Shown one piece after another: positions 12,190-23,338 of a DNA stretch of 64,000 nucleotides (its first letter is position 1; every line of letters starts with the position of its first letter). Under the pieces are notes generated by a model. The model did not search any database. It had not been told where the DNA came from and saw only the letters and a list, made by a program, of their open reading frames with translations. A program made the translations under genes and the position numbers. The DNA is from Hygrocybe punicea. Its lineage: Eukaryota; Basidiomycota; Agaricomycetes; Agaricales; Hygrophoraceae. The DNA lies in assembly GCA_963556145.1 (NCBI GenBank), contig OY744464.1, positions 6,175,508 to 6,239,507 of the forward strand, in the 5' to 3' direction.

Positions 12190-13437
12190 TCACTCATGCA
12201 CGTTATCTCTCATATAAAATGCAAGGCAAACATGATCACCATCCGTCCGACGAACCCTGTGTCTTAAAAGTCATCCACCGAGATGGACAAGTGTACCTGA
12301 ATTGTACTGTAATCTAATGCCGATGTTCGACAAGTCCAGAACGGCTTCCTTGTATGGCCCGATTGTCGCCAAAATGTCATACCACTCTGCACGTGAATTG
12401 TTGTCCCAATGTGCTGGTGTTTCTCGATTGCTTATCACCGACATCCCATTACATGCCAAGGACCATCGGCTCAGGACATCCACGAGTTCGGCATTGGATT
12501 CCAAACGCCGAAGTGTCTCTCGGCCACACTTGTACAATTCGGGGTGTGTAATGGAAAGAGTTGCTGATATGAGTGCGATTGATTCACTTGCAGCATCTAG
12601 CCAGGCCCTTCCACCGGCTTCGGCATTCGTGTCATTCAAGGCCGAGGAAACCACAATGGGTTCATTTTGCATCTGCATTCATATATATTCAGCTATTGCC
12701 ATGTCTTCAATGATAATAATTACATCGTGTCCTTGTTGAAACCAAGCAGGAGAAAGCTCAACTGTGCCTGGCATTATCCAACCGCATTGAGTGATAGCCT
12801 GAAATAATGCTGGATCGGTCCTCCAGTTCTTCTTCGCGGCACTTGACATGCTTCGAGACAACAATTTGTTCATATGCTTTAGCAATTCGGCAATGATAGC
12901 CTGTTAACGTAATTTGAATTCGGAGGTGTCAGTCCTGGCAAACCACATACTTGTCGAGTCGGTGTCAACGCATCGGGCAGATACCAGCAAAGGATACGTC
13001 CATGGCGATCGCGAACACTTAGCGGAGTGTTTACCGTTCGTGGGGGATTCCAGAGCAAGGGATGTCGGCGCATTAGAGCAGCCTCCTTTGTCGCGTTGAA
13101 GCCCATCGGCTTTTGACCCAATCTTGATGAATATCAGTCAGCATCCCATTCCAATGTAACTAAAGTCGAATTCAGTAGAAGATTTACTGCAGAAATGAGC
13201 AGCAATATTAATACCGTGATTTTGGTATGCCAATACCAATCTATCAATCAACAGCTCACAATCACATATTAATTGAGTGCTGAAGTCCATCGGTGGTAAG
13301 ATGCACTCCATCGGTGGTAAGATGCACTCCATGGATGCCCTGTGTGGGCTGATACATTGACCAAATTTTTGGCCGAGGTACGTGGATATTCTGTCGGTAA
13401 AGTCGGCAATGGATCCCGATCGAAAAGAGTGGCTCAT
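12190..13437 (-). pseudogene. TET/JBP family 2OG-Fe(II) dioxygenase, one nonsense codon in the core
   Basis: Conserved blocks in order are RDRHGRILCWYLPDALTP, a C-rich-free linker, VISNRETPAHWDNNSRAEWY with the iron-binding H-x-D (HWD), an IGPY block, and IGIRLQYNSGTLVHLGG followed by LLRH and a MRDNVHE end. These are the signatures of fungal TET/JBP enzymes, which oxidise 5-methylcytosine in DNA. The codon after LVHLGG is TGA (12271-12273); relatives usually have a basic residue here, so CGA to TGA is likely. After it the frame continues cleanly to a stop at 12190, including the distal His and the Arg-rich strand. The N-terminal exon (start ATG 13437) carries a tandem duplication encoding MECILPP twice and its join is uncertain. 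The enzyme would lack its last metal-binding His, so it is probably inactive unless the stop is read through. Confidence 0.8.
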
Positions 13438-13679
13438 TGTGTAGGGGCAGGGAATGAAGGTTATGAATGAAATTAATATTACCCATTTGGGATTTATATC
13501 TTTATACAATATGAATAATTAAAAGTCAACCATGGTTCAAACGAATGAGATTCTGCAAAATCTTTTGAGATCGGGAGATTGATTTACAATGGTCTATATG
13601 CAGTTGCCCTATGCAAAGGCTCTTTCCCAAGTTCGGCACTTAGTCCACAAACCAAAACAGGTCAGAACGTGGTCAAACA

Positions 13680-13930
13680 TAAGCCGACACCAAGGTGAAC
13701 GCCGATGCCGATGTCAGCGCCGATGCCGATGCCAGCGCCAATGATCTTGCCAGCGCCAATTTCGTTGCCAACGCCGATGCCATATGCAACGCCGATGCCG
13801 TATTCAACGCCGATGCCGGTTGCAACGCCAATGCTGTTTGCAACACCAATGCCGTTTGCAACGCCAATGCCGTGGGGACACCGATGCCAATGCCAATGCC
13901 AATCAAACGCCGATGCCGCTGACAACGCCG
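13680..13930 (+). repeat. AACGCCGATGCC-type array
   Basis: About twenty units of 12-18 bases varying around AACGCCGATGCCGT run at the right side of KDZ element 1. All frames stay open because units are near multiples of three; this is not a gene. Confidence 0.85.
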
Positions 13931-14034
13931 ATTTCGTTGCTGAAGATGATGTTTATGCTCTTGCTGAGACACCGAGGCTGGACGAAATTTGGAGGGGTGT
14001 TTGTCAAATTGTCAGCCATTGAATATTATTATTA

Positions 14035-14335
14035 TTGTGAACCTCGGCCCAACGGTCTGAGACAGGTAACAATACCCCCATAGAACCTCAGCCCAACGGT
14101 CTGAGACGGGTAACAATACTCCCGAAGAAACTCGGCCGAACGGTCTGAGACAGGTAACAATACTCCCACAGAAACACGGCCCAACGGTCTAAGATGGGTA
14201 ACAATACCCCAGCAGAACCTCGGCCCATCGGTCTCATATGGGTAACGTTTCCCCCATAGAACTTCGGCCCAACGGTCTCACATGAATAACACTATTCTGG
14301 CTCAAACCTCGGCCCACCCATCTAACACCAGAACT
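14035..14335 (+). repeat. Minisatellite of about 44-bp units
   Basis: Six to seven copies of a unit containing CTCGGCCCAACGGTCTGAGA and GGTAACAATACCCCCA sit between KDZ element 1 and the gag remnant, with decay toward the right end. Confidence 0.9.
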
Positions 14336-14392
14336 ATGACATTCCTGAGTTACCCCATCAGGTACCTGACAATATTATTTTGTTGGCCCAGA

Positions 14393-14880
14393 TCAGCTGG
14401 CCCATCTCAAACGCTTGGCTTGGATAGCGGCTGAGAAGCGTAGCTCAAAAATCACCCAATTGAGACCGTTGGAAGCAAGCTTGGGAATCTCAGAAGGGAG
14501 GGAGTCGGAAATAGCCTGAAGGGTGCTAGTGGTGGACATGACGATGAAGTGGACACAAAGGAATATGCAGTGGGTACACAGGGCACAATAACCTGTAGAA
14601 CTAAATAATGACAATGCTATCTCAGTGTGAGAATGATATGCAGCTAATATATTGAATGTTACCTAAATAATGACAATGCTATCTAGTTGAAGTCAATAAA
14701 AGGTAAAAGAAAATAAGTGAACAAGTGGCTGACCTCAGTGCGAGAACGATATGCAGCTGAGGTCCCTACGCTATGAGAATTATCTTATATACCTTAACAA
14801 AGGGTAAAGTAAGAAAGGGAGCCGAAAAGGGGAAATCTAATCTAATCTAATATAACGGTTATCTAATTGTTGTTGATTCG
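14393..14880 (-). mobile_element. Remnant of a Copia-type element: gag N-terminus plus leader
   Basis: On the minus strand, ATG 14539 opens a short frame with IPKLASNGLNWVIFELRF, the typical start of Ty1/Copia gag (IPKL..DGSNW). The frame stops at 14393. Upstream of it, the phrase TAAATAATGACAATGCTATCT occurs twice (about 14,602 and 14,663) and GAGAAYGATATGCAGCTRA occurs twice, suggesting duplicated LTR or leader fragments. No pol is present. It ends just before the TMEM135-like gene. Confidence 0.55.
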
Positions 14881-16413
14881 GTACTTATAGCCAGTTTGTC
14901 ATTAAGCCATACAAGTCCAATAACGGTTTTAAGGCATCTTGGAATATCGTTGTTAGATCCCCCAATGGATTCTCCCAGTACCAGTGGGGTTGGTACACCT
15001 CAGATAGGTTACAATGGAATCAACTTCACGCCCAAATCTGCCATGGCCTCATTCGAAAATTTGGTGGCTCTTGCCAACCACCAGGAACATCTCAAGGAGG
15101 CCAGGAAAATGGTTTGGAGAGATAAAGGCTAACCGGTCATCAATGTAGAGACATATATATCTCTGGGTACGTATTCACTCATTTTACCATATTCCCTATT
15201 TGTTCTATTATTTGTATGTAGTGGCTGTTGTAAATAGTCACAAACAAGAAGAGTTTTGGGTTTCTATCCCATTGACAACAAACTTGCACATCGAATCCAC
15301 GCCTACCCAGGCCACGTTCACTACATTGAGTTGCAGGACCTGTGGGGGTGTTTATGGCATGCAGGACGTGGCAGTCTGAGTATGTCATATCATTTCGTTT
15401 CTTGATGGTCAAATCAAACATCTGAAACATTCTCTCAGGTGTGGCATAGGAGCTGGTACCCTGGCATTTAACATACGAGCAAGTGTCAACGTAGTTTTGG
15501 CTCTAATACGATTGAGAAAGGTGCCTAGGTAGGTTTTGGTTTTTGACCTACAATGTTGGGGAGTGAAATATCTGATGCATCCTGTAAGACATGGCCAGAC
15601 TTCTCAGATTCTACATGCTATCTTTGGATCTGACACGATACGTTTCGCTGCCATGTTAGGTTGGTTATAATATCTCTCAAACTTAGAGGTGTTCAATTGA
15701 CTTATATGATGAATACCAGGCACATTTGTCACTCTTTATAAGTTGATCATCAACTCCCTTCCGCTCCTGTTTCCTATTATGAATCCCCCTGTTCACCTGT
15801 CCTTCTTTGTCCACGACGTGGAAGCGCAGTCTGTGCTTGAGTTATCAGAAGACGAACCATCAACTGTTGTCGAGGTTGATCTAGCATGGCGTTGGGCGCG
15901 TTTATCTCTCACTGCACAAGCCCACCAGATTTTGATTCGAAAGAGGACAAGGCGATGGCACACCGTGCTGGCTGGCGCCATCGCAGGTGGCCTTGCGATC
16001 ATATTCGAGATCAGGTCCAGGAGAACTGTTATTGGACAGAAGATGTTTGTTAGGTGTGTGGAATTGTGCTTCTCTTCTCCTGCCCCCCCCCCCCCCCCAC
16101 CCCGAAACTGAACGTCATTTTCTCAAGAGGGCTCCAGGGCTCCTGGGATGCATTTACTAAAAAGCGTGATATTTGAATTCCTCATGGAGATGTTCTTGTG
16201 TTTTCTCTCACATGCATACTATATTCAACTCCACTTGTGACTGATGTGCTGAAGGGAAATATATCATAGCTGCGGTCAAATCATGTATGGTTTTCTGCTA
16301 CGTCCAGATACATTACCCCATTCATATAATGTCTGGTATGCACGACATGTCTCGTGGTTCTGCATTTCTTACAATATTATGGGCATGGAATAGGATTGGC
16401 CAGGCAAGCAAGG

Positions 16414-16688
16414 TGTCAAGAGAGAAGAACAAAGGTAGCGAGCTAAGGCTCCACCCATATGGGGAACGCCGGCCGAATGCGGCAAACCCCGAATGCCCAA
16501 ATAACGCTTGGGGCTCAGCACCGTGAATACCTCAGTCGTTTACTCTAACAACGACTGAGGTATGTCTGCATCACCACACAGTTACATTCACATGTACCAA
16601 TCTCTGTACTAGTTTCACATTACAGGTACATAATAATATACAGTCGTTTACTCTAACAACGACTGAGTTTCACATTACAGTCGCGAAA
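16414..16688 (+). repeat. Left LTR of Copia element
   Basis: Begins TGTCAAGAGAGAAG and ends CAGTCGCGAAA. It includes an internal 22-base near-repeat around CAGTCGTTTACTCTAACAAC that occurs twice. Most differences from the right LTR are transitions. Confidence 0.95.
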
Positions 16689-16703
16689 GGTTATGAGCCC
16701 TGG
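16689..16703 (+). other. Primer binding site, internal initiator tRNA-Met type
   Basis: GGTTATGAGCCCTGG directly follows the left LTR. It is complementary to the anticodon-arm region of initiator tRNA-Met rather than to a tRNA 3' end, the half-tRNA priming known for Drosophila copia. Confidence 0.7.
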
Positions 16704-16818
16704 TCGTTTCTAATGGTCAGGAGCCCTCAAATGCAAACAATGGCATTGCGCTACAAGCGTGACTCACACCCACTCTCGCACGGCAGTTAAACACCAAAGA
16801 CCAACCACATCGCACGAG

Positions 16819-19800
16819 ATGTCAGATGCCATGTCATCAACACCAAACTGCCTGGTACTAGAGGGCCCGTCAAATTTCACGATATGGAATATACGAATCA
16901 AGGGTGCGCTCAGCGAAAAACAGGTCCTAGGAGTCGTCACAGGCACAGATGCCAAACCGGCACCCATCACGCCAAGTGCATCAACATCTGCATCCATGCT
17001 ATCAATGTCCGCGTCCAAGATAAGCTACAATGACACTTGGGAAGCACGCGATGAAAAAGCCACGGGAATCATACAGCGCTACATAAGTGACAACATCCTA
17101 CTAAGCATCGGAGACAAACCCTCAGCTAAAGAACTATATGACACGATCATGAAACAATATAACAAAACCAATGTCATCACCATGGCCTTCCACGCACTTA
17201 TCAACCTCATCTCCATCAAATTCGGAGGTTCACCCTCGTCAAAGTCCATGTCCAAACACATCGCAACATTCCTCACAAGCAGCAATCAACTCACGACACT
17301 GGGTTACACATTCCCAGAAGATCTACTACCCCTACTCCTGCTTAAATCCATCCTGGACGACAATGAGTGGAAGACAGTCAAGACTGCCATCACGGGATCG
17401 GTACCAGACGGCCAAAAACTCAAGCTACCCACCGTTGAAGCAAAGCTCGCGGCACACGCAGCAGATTTACAAAAGACCGGCGACGCCACGGGCCAAACAG
17501 AGACACTGACGCCGAATGATGAGTCCGCCCTCAAAGCATCAAAGACAGAGAAAAAGAAACTCTTCTGCAAGGTACACGGCCGCTGCGCACACACATCGAA
17601 AGACTGCCAAAACCTAAAAGGGATGGAGAACAAAAAAGGGAGAAAGGGCAAGCACAAAAAGGAGCACAGCAAAGCACACAAAGTCGAGGAGGACGATACC
17701 AGTAGTGACTCAGACAACAAATCAGATGACGGGGATGAAGCCCATGTAGCAGACACAGGAAATGTAATCATTAATCAACGGGTTTGGTCCCGCATTTACG
17801 CCTACCTCACGACCGAACCAAACCAAAGAAAGGGGAGCATCATCATTGACTGTGGGGCCAGCACCAACATGGTACCACACCCAGAATGGTTCGACATGCG
17901 CACATTCAAAAGACTGGATCCGCCACACCCAGTCCACTTCGGCGACAACATAATGGCTAAATCCACTGGCATCGGCGGCGTGTAGTTATCAAGCAGAGTG
18001 GGAGACAAAAGATACAAAATACGGCTCCACAACACCTTGCTCATACCCACCTTCTGGATAACATTGGTGTCTGTGAGCCAACTTAGTAAAGCAGGACATG
18101 TATCAATATTTGATGAACAAGGGGGACGCGTAGTACACAAATGCAACACCATCATGATGGTGCTACCATGGAAAGGACTATACCATTTACAGGTACAATC
18201 CCTAGGGAGTCCGTCAGGCACCCTTTTCACCATGGACATAAACACCCTACACTGCCGCATGGGTCACATCGGCATGCACCGACTAAAAAGAATGGTAGCA
18301 AAAGGACAAATCAAGGATGTTGACACTCTTACTGGCATACCCAAATTCTGCGAGCCCTGTGTCATGGGCAAGATGAAAACGCTACCCTTTAAGCGAAGCG
18401 AAACCATCATGAGAGGCCCACTTGACGTGGTTCATTCCGACATGGGAGGGTCAGTGACACCCACATCATGCGATGGCTACCGATATTGGGTAACGTTCGT
18501 CGACCTGTGGTCCAGACATACATGGGTACTGTTTGCAAAATGAAAATCAGATGTCGAGAAACTATACGATACATGGAAATCAGAGGTGCAAGCATTCTTC
18601 AAGGTTGAAATGGACACTGTACTATTTGGCAAAGGCTGGACGCGTTTCTTCATCACAGATGGAGGCGGCGAATACAGCAGCAAAGAATTCAAAGCCAAAC
18701 TAAAGGCCGAAGGAGTGTTTCACCAGATGATAGCACCTGACACACCCAAGTCCAACAGCATCGCTGAGAGAGTGAACCAAACCCTTGTTACCAAGACCAT
18801 CGCCATGCTAGTCACATCTGGACTCCCAAAACACTTCTGGATGTATGCCATGGCGACGGCAGCTCACCTCATCGCATGATCACCAGCATCCGGAATCGGA
18901 GGACAGACTCCATACACGAAATTAACGGACAGACTGGTTGACATCTCACTATTCTGTCCCTTTGGCTGCCCAGCCTACGCACTCATACAAATGGTGCACC
19001 AGAAAGGAGAGTTCAACAAAAGGGCCACTAAATGCGTCCTCATCGGATACCCATGTGAGAAGAAGGTGTATCTTCTACTAGATACCAAAACCAAATGCAT
19101 CTTCACCTCCAGGCACATCAAGTTCGACAAAGATGGAACATTGCCCGAACACCTATGCACTAACCACTCAATCGAGCCCGAGGACCAGTGGGAGGCCATG
19201 TTTTGGCCACCCCACGAACGAAGCGGACGCCATGACTTGACACAAACTGAACCGCGAGGGACAGTGCCTGACAACGACAAGGATGATGCCTCACAGATGG
19301 GTACCGATAGGGAACCATTAATCATTGGCCCGGCTGAAGACGCAGACCAACCGCCACAACAAGCATCACCAGCACCCCGCACGCCAAGCACAACCAAAAC
19401 CAACAACAAAACACAAGACACGACGTCATGGATCCCACGTCCAATGACTGCGCCCCAGACGGAACGAGACAAGGCACCAAACCCACGAATGGAAGAAACA
19501 ATACATGCCCATGAACCAGCAAGGAAAGTGGGAGGGACACGCAAAAGCACGCGCACCCGAAACCCAGCCAACAGAAACGCAGAATATGACAAAAAAGTAC
19601 ACGAAGAACAACAACAAAAACTACACCAAATGCTCGAACTCAAAGCAAAAAGGCTAGCCGAAAAAGGGAAAATGAAAGCCAAAGAGAGCGAACCAGAAAT
19701 CCCGGCGAACGTTGAAATCGAAGAGGACTATGATGACTTCATGGATGACATACACTTCGCCAGACTAAGCAACACCAGACCGTCCAACGACAACCTCCCA

Positions 19801-21405
19801 GCCTTGCTGAAAGAAGCCCTAAAGGGCCTGGATGGCACCAAATGGCAAGACGCACTCCTCGACGAGCTAGAAAATCTAAAGTCAAACAACGTATATGAAG
19901 AGGTCCCAATATCGGAGGGCATCACGCCATTCATGTCTAAGGCTACACTATGTCTAAAATTCGACGGAAACGGAAACGTTACGTGACACAAAGTCCAGAT
20001 CATCGTGCGAGGCTTCGCCCAAAAGGAAGGCGTAGACTACAATGAGGTCTTCGCCCCCATCGCGAACCTGGAATCCATCCGCATCATCGTGTCGCTAGCC
20101 ACCAAGTATGACCTAGAACTTGACCAAATGGACGTAACCAGGGCCTACCTAAATGGAGAACTGGAGGAAGAACTTTACATGTTGCCACCAGATGAAGTGG
20201 ACATTAAACCCGGACACTGCTGGCACCTACTCTGCTCCCTTTACGGGCTCAAACAGGCTGGGCGCGTATGGAATAAAACCCTAGACCGAAAGCTTGGCGA
20301 AATGAAATTCACCCGTCTAAGCGCCAAGACATACCTATACGTCTACAAGGACAAAGGAGAACTGTGCTTCCTGGTGGTATACGTGGACGACCTACTCCTC
20401 ACAGCAGCTTCACGAGCACTCATGAATAAGGTGAAATGTCTACTATCCAATACATACAAGATGCACGACCTCAGCCAGGCAAGCTTCATCCTCGGGATGC
20501 AAATTAAAAGAAACCACAAACTACGCACGATCTCCTTATCCCAACATCAATACATCGACACAGTACTTGAACGCTTCGGAATGACAGACTGCAAGCCAGT
20601 CTTCACACCCATGGATCCCAAAGTGCAACCGTCTGCGGACGACCCACTCAGCGACTCCATAATTAAAACCATGAAAATGGGGGAATGGGAGGTTACATAC
20701 CAGAGCATTGTGGGCTCATTGATGTGGTTGACACTCGGCACCCAACTGGACTTAGCATATACCACCGGTGTCATAGGGAGGTACAGCGCAAAAGCAAAGG
20801 CACAGCACTGGGCCCTAGCCAAGAGAGCCTTATGGTACCTAAAAGGGACACGAAACCTCGCCCTAACGTTCGACGGATCCGACGTAAACATGGACATGGA
20901 TTTCCATGGGTACTCGGACGCAAACTGGAACGGTGATCAAGATACATCATGGTCAACATCAGGATACATCTTCATCAGCAATCACGGGGCCATCGGATGG
21001 TCGAGCAAACTCCAATCCATGGTCTCACTGTCATCCACCGAATCTGAGTATATCGGACTCAGTAACGCAGGGCAACATGTAGCGTGGCTACGCACATTCT
21101 TTGACGAGATCAGGCACAACCAAAGGGGAGCTTCTGAACTCAAATGTGACAATCAAGCTGCCATCATCCTATCCCGCGATCCACAATTCTGAGCCAGAAC
21201 CAAACACATACAACAAAAATACCACTATGTGAGGGACAACCTCATAGCCAAAGGAGAATGTATCGTACACTGGTGTCTGATGGACAATATGGTCGCCGAC
21301 ATATTCACGAAGCCGCTCCTACACGACAAACACTGGAAATTCATACGTGCGATGGGATTACGACCTAGCTTGAGTGGGAGTGTCAAGAGAGAAGAACAAA
21401 GGTAG
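16819..21405 (+). pseudogene. Copia gag-pol polyprotein with five in-frame stops
   Basis: From ATG 16819 one frame runs to TAG 21403-21405 inside the right LTR without a frameshift. It carries gag; a variant zinc knuckle (CKVHGRCAHTSKDC); protease (IIDCGAS); integrase with an H..H..C..C finger (LHCRMGH, CEPCVMGK) and D-D-E residues in VVHSDMGG, ITDGGGEY and SIAERVN; reverse transcriptase (QMDVTRAYLNGELEEELY, YVDDLLL); and RNase H (GYSDANWNGD, SSTESEYIGLS). Premature stops are TAG 17983-17985, TGA 18541-18543, TGA 18877-18879, TGA 19984-19986 and TGA 21190-21192. All fit single C-to-T or G-to-A changes from Gln, Arg or Trp codons. The copy is inactive but otherwise structurally whole. Confidence 0.93.
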
Positions 21406-21655
21406 CGAGCTAAGGCTCCACCCATATGGGGAACGCTGGCCGAATGCAGCAAACCCCGAACGCCCAAATAAAACTTGGGGCTCAGCACCGTGAATACCTC
21501 AGTTGTTTACTCTAACAATGACTGAGGTATGTCTGTGTCACCACACAGTTACATTCACATGTACCAATCTCTGTACTAGTTTCACATTACAGGTACATAA
21601 TAATATACAGTCGTTTACTCTAACAACGACTGAGTTTCACATTACAGTCGCGAAA
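21381..21655 (+). repeat. Right LTR of Copia element
   Basis: Same length as the left LTR (275 bp). The polyprotein frame ends 25 bases into it. About nine substitutions separate the two LTRs, so the insertion is not recent. Confidence 0.95.
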
Positions 21656-22925
21656 CAAGGTTCCTCCAGAAGGTGTAAAGATTAACCGTGATTTAGTTCG
21701 AGGTCATAGGTTCGTCAGGTCTGACTTAGAAGCCCTAATTGGTCACAAGGTATCACCCTTTTTCTTTTCCTGCTTTCTCACTAGACTTATGCGGGTCAGA
21801 ACATCACCAACGACAACTACAAAAAGCTTATTATCTTGAGATACCTTGCTTCCTCTGCCCTCAACTATGTGCCACACCACGTTCCTTGTTCTGCTATCCA
21901 TCCGTGGATTGATTCATGTATGATGGTACCACAGTACCACTTGACCGTTTTTTAGCCGTCTCTAAATGGATGCTACCCATTTATGGCGCCTTGCATTTCA
22001 TCCCATCCTTGCTATTCAAATGGAAGGAATTTTTGAAGAATCCTGGAAAAATGCTGATGAGGGGTGGATTGGGCATGTTTGTAGTAATTTATCAATGTGA
22101 GTTCTGTCTATATGAGCGTTTCAAGTGTTGCAGCAAAGATCTGGAAGTGTATATTTATATTTTCGATCTCATTTCTAGCTGCGTTTTGTTTCAAATATTA
22201 CCTTCATGATGTCCTGTCGTCACCTGACAGATTGGTCAAGTTGCCTCAACCCATTGTAGACTCCCTGATTTTAAAATCATCCTTCTGGTTCCTTGGCCTT
22301 CTGGCAGGCCTGTCATTGTTTGTTGAAGAGAAACGGCATCGAGGAGAACTAGCCATGTATGTGTTGCCGAAAGGTTTGGAGAGTGTGTGGGTAATGGCGA
22401 GGGCCCCCTGCTTGTGTTATCCAATGTGACTTATTGCATATAATGTTGCGGTTTCCCAGAGCATCTATCAGGTCAGGGGGAGGTGACATTGTGAAATTCG
22501 GGATTTTGCTAATAATCATTGCATCACACAGAATGACCCCCAACATTTATCGAGTTTGGTACGGTGAATACTGTACCAATTCATTGGGCCTAACTGAGGA
22601 CATGGAGCTAGCGATTGATCATTATAATCTAGGTTTAAGTGATGCTTAGTTAGGTTTCTTTTCGGCTGGTGAAATCGCAACAGCTCTGACATCTGAGCAT
22701 ATACGCATTGGATCAATCCTTGCACACCCGGATCTTCGTTTCTTAACATATAAGTACAGTAGTTATACAGTATTCAACGCATTTACAATGGCACCTGAAA
22801 GTAGTCTGGTCATAACATAACCTCTTGATGAATGCAAGATATGAAAGCTTTCTGAATCTTTGAAAGTAAGGCAGAATCAAACAAAACAAATCTACAAATC
22901 TTCCATAGTATCACTCTTGCTGACC

Positions 22926-23274
22926 GTCAGACCTTGGCGTTGCCTGAAGAGCGGAGGGCAAGGAGGGTAGGGATGGCGCTCTTCCTCAGGGTAGCCTGCA
23001 CCAGATCATGCGCAGAAATCCTTTCCAAGGCTGTTACTGCAGAGATCTGAACTGCCAAATCCATTGAAGCAAGCAGGCTGACAAGAGACGGAACGGCATT
23101 AGCTTTGAGAGCTGCGGAGTATGCACTTGGGAGTGACCAGCAAATAGCCTTCAGAGCATTGCAGGCACTTCTCGCTGAGAATAGACGGTTCGGAAACGAT
23201 TGTGTCACCTGGCATTTGCCAGGGCCTGAACCTGATCGGGATCGAAATGAATCATGAAGGCTACATGACGCCAA
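22926..23274 (-). pseudogene. Armadillo-repeat protein fragment
   Basis: The frame reads SACNALKAICWSLPSAYSAA, ANAVPSLVSLLASMDLAVQI and SAVTALERISAHDLVQATLR, then KSAIPTLLALRSSGNAKV and stop: about two armadillo repeats. It resembles the C-terminal repeats of the ricin-B-like/armadillo gene at 55-56 kb. There is no ATG at the left end of the frame and no upstream repeats, so it is a truncated copy or a last exon. It is head to head with the SAP gene. Confidence 0.6.
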
Positions 23275-23338
23275 ACAGCTTCATGTCCCCCGCTCGCAGC
23301 GTATTTCTTTATTCATGCACGTTAAGCAGGCCAGCTGC

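Larger units (their letters stand above)
2390..13930. mobile_element. KDZ element 1 (approximate extent; ends not found)
   Basis: This is a cluster of a companion gene, CxC2-type KDZ transposase, unknown gene and TET/JBP dioxygenase gene, bracketed by related GCCGATGCC-type arrays at 2.4-2.7 and 13.7-13.9 kb. TET/JBP genes are known to be linked to Kyakuja-Dileera-Zisupton transposons in basidiomycetes, which supports a single mobile unit. I could not find terminal inverted repeats or a target duplication, so the limits are the arrays only. At least two genes are broken, so the copy is probably dead. Confidence 0.45.
16414..21655 (+). mobile_element. Ty1/Copia LTR retrotransposon (5,242 bp)
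   Basis: Two 275-bp LTRs (about 9 differences) enclose a single-frame gag-pol, flanked by the 5-bp duplication CAAGG (16409-16413 and 21656-21660). Domain order is gag, protease, integrase, reverse transcriptase, RNase H, as in Copia. LTR termini are TG...AA rather than TG...CA. A purine-rich stretch (TGAGTGGGAG) precedes the right LTR. It is inserted in the TMEM135-like gene in the same orientation. Confidence 0.95.
14965..22640 (+). pseudogene. TMEM135-like membrane protein gene, split by Copia and broken
   Basis: From ATG 14965 the reading includes MASFENLVALANHQEHLKEA and RKMVWRD, then IGAGTLAFNIRASVNVVLAL near 15,450, ILHAIFGSDTIRFAAMLG near 15,605, and AGAIAGGLAIIFEIRSRRT near 15,985. 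After the Copia insertion (16414-21655) it resumes with VKINRDLVRG, ILRYLASSALNYVPHHVPCS, a hydrophobic KSSFWFLGLLAGLSLFVEEK block and VLPKGLESVWVMAR. A final exon reads NDPQHLSSLVR, stop, ILYQFIGPN. These are blocks of the fungal TMEM135-like (peroxisome or membrane-associated) family, with several membrane segments. Damage: TAA at 15130-15132 and TGA at 22565-22567 (probably CGA to TGA), besides the insertion. Family recognition is from memory of the conserved blocks. Confidence 0.65.

Noticed and set aside
14393..14880. Full second Copia element
   Set aside because: Only a gag start and leader fragments are seen; no pol or paired LTRs.
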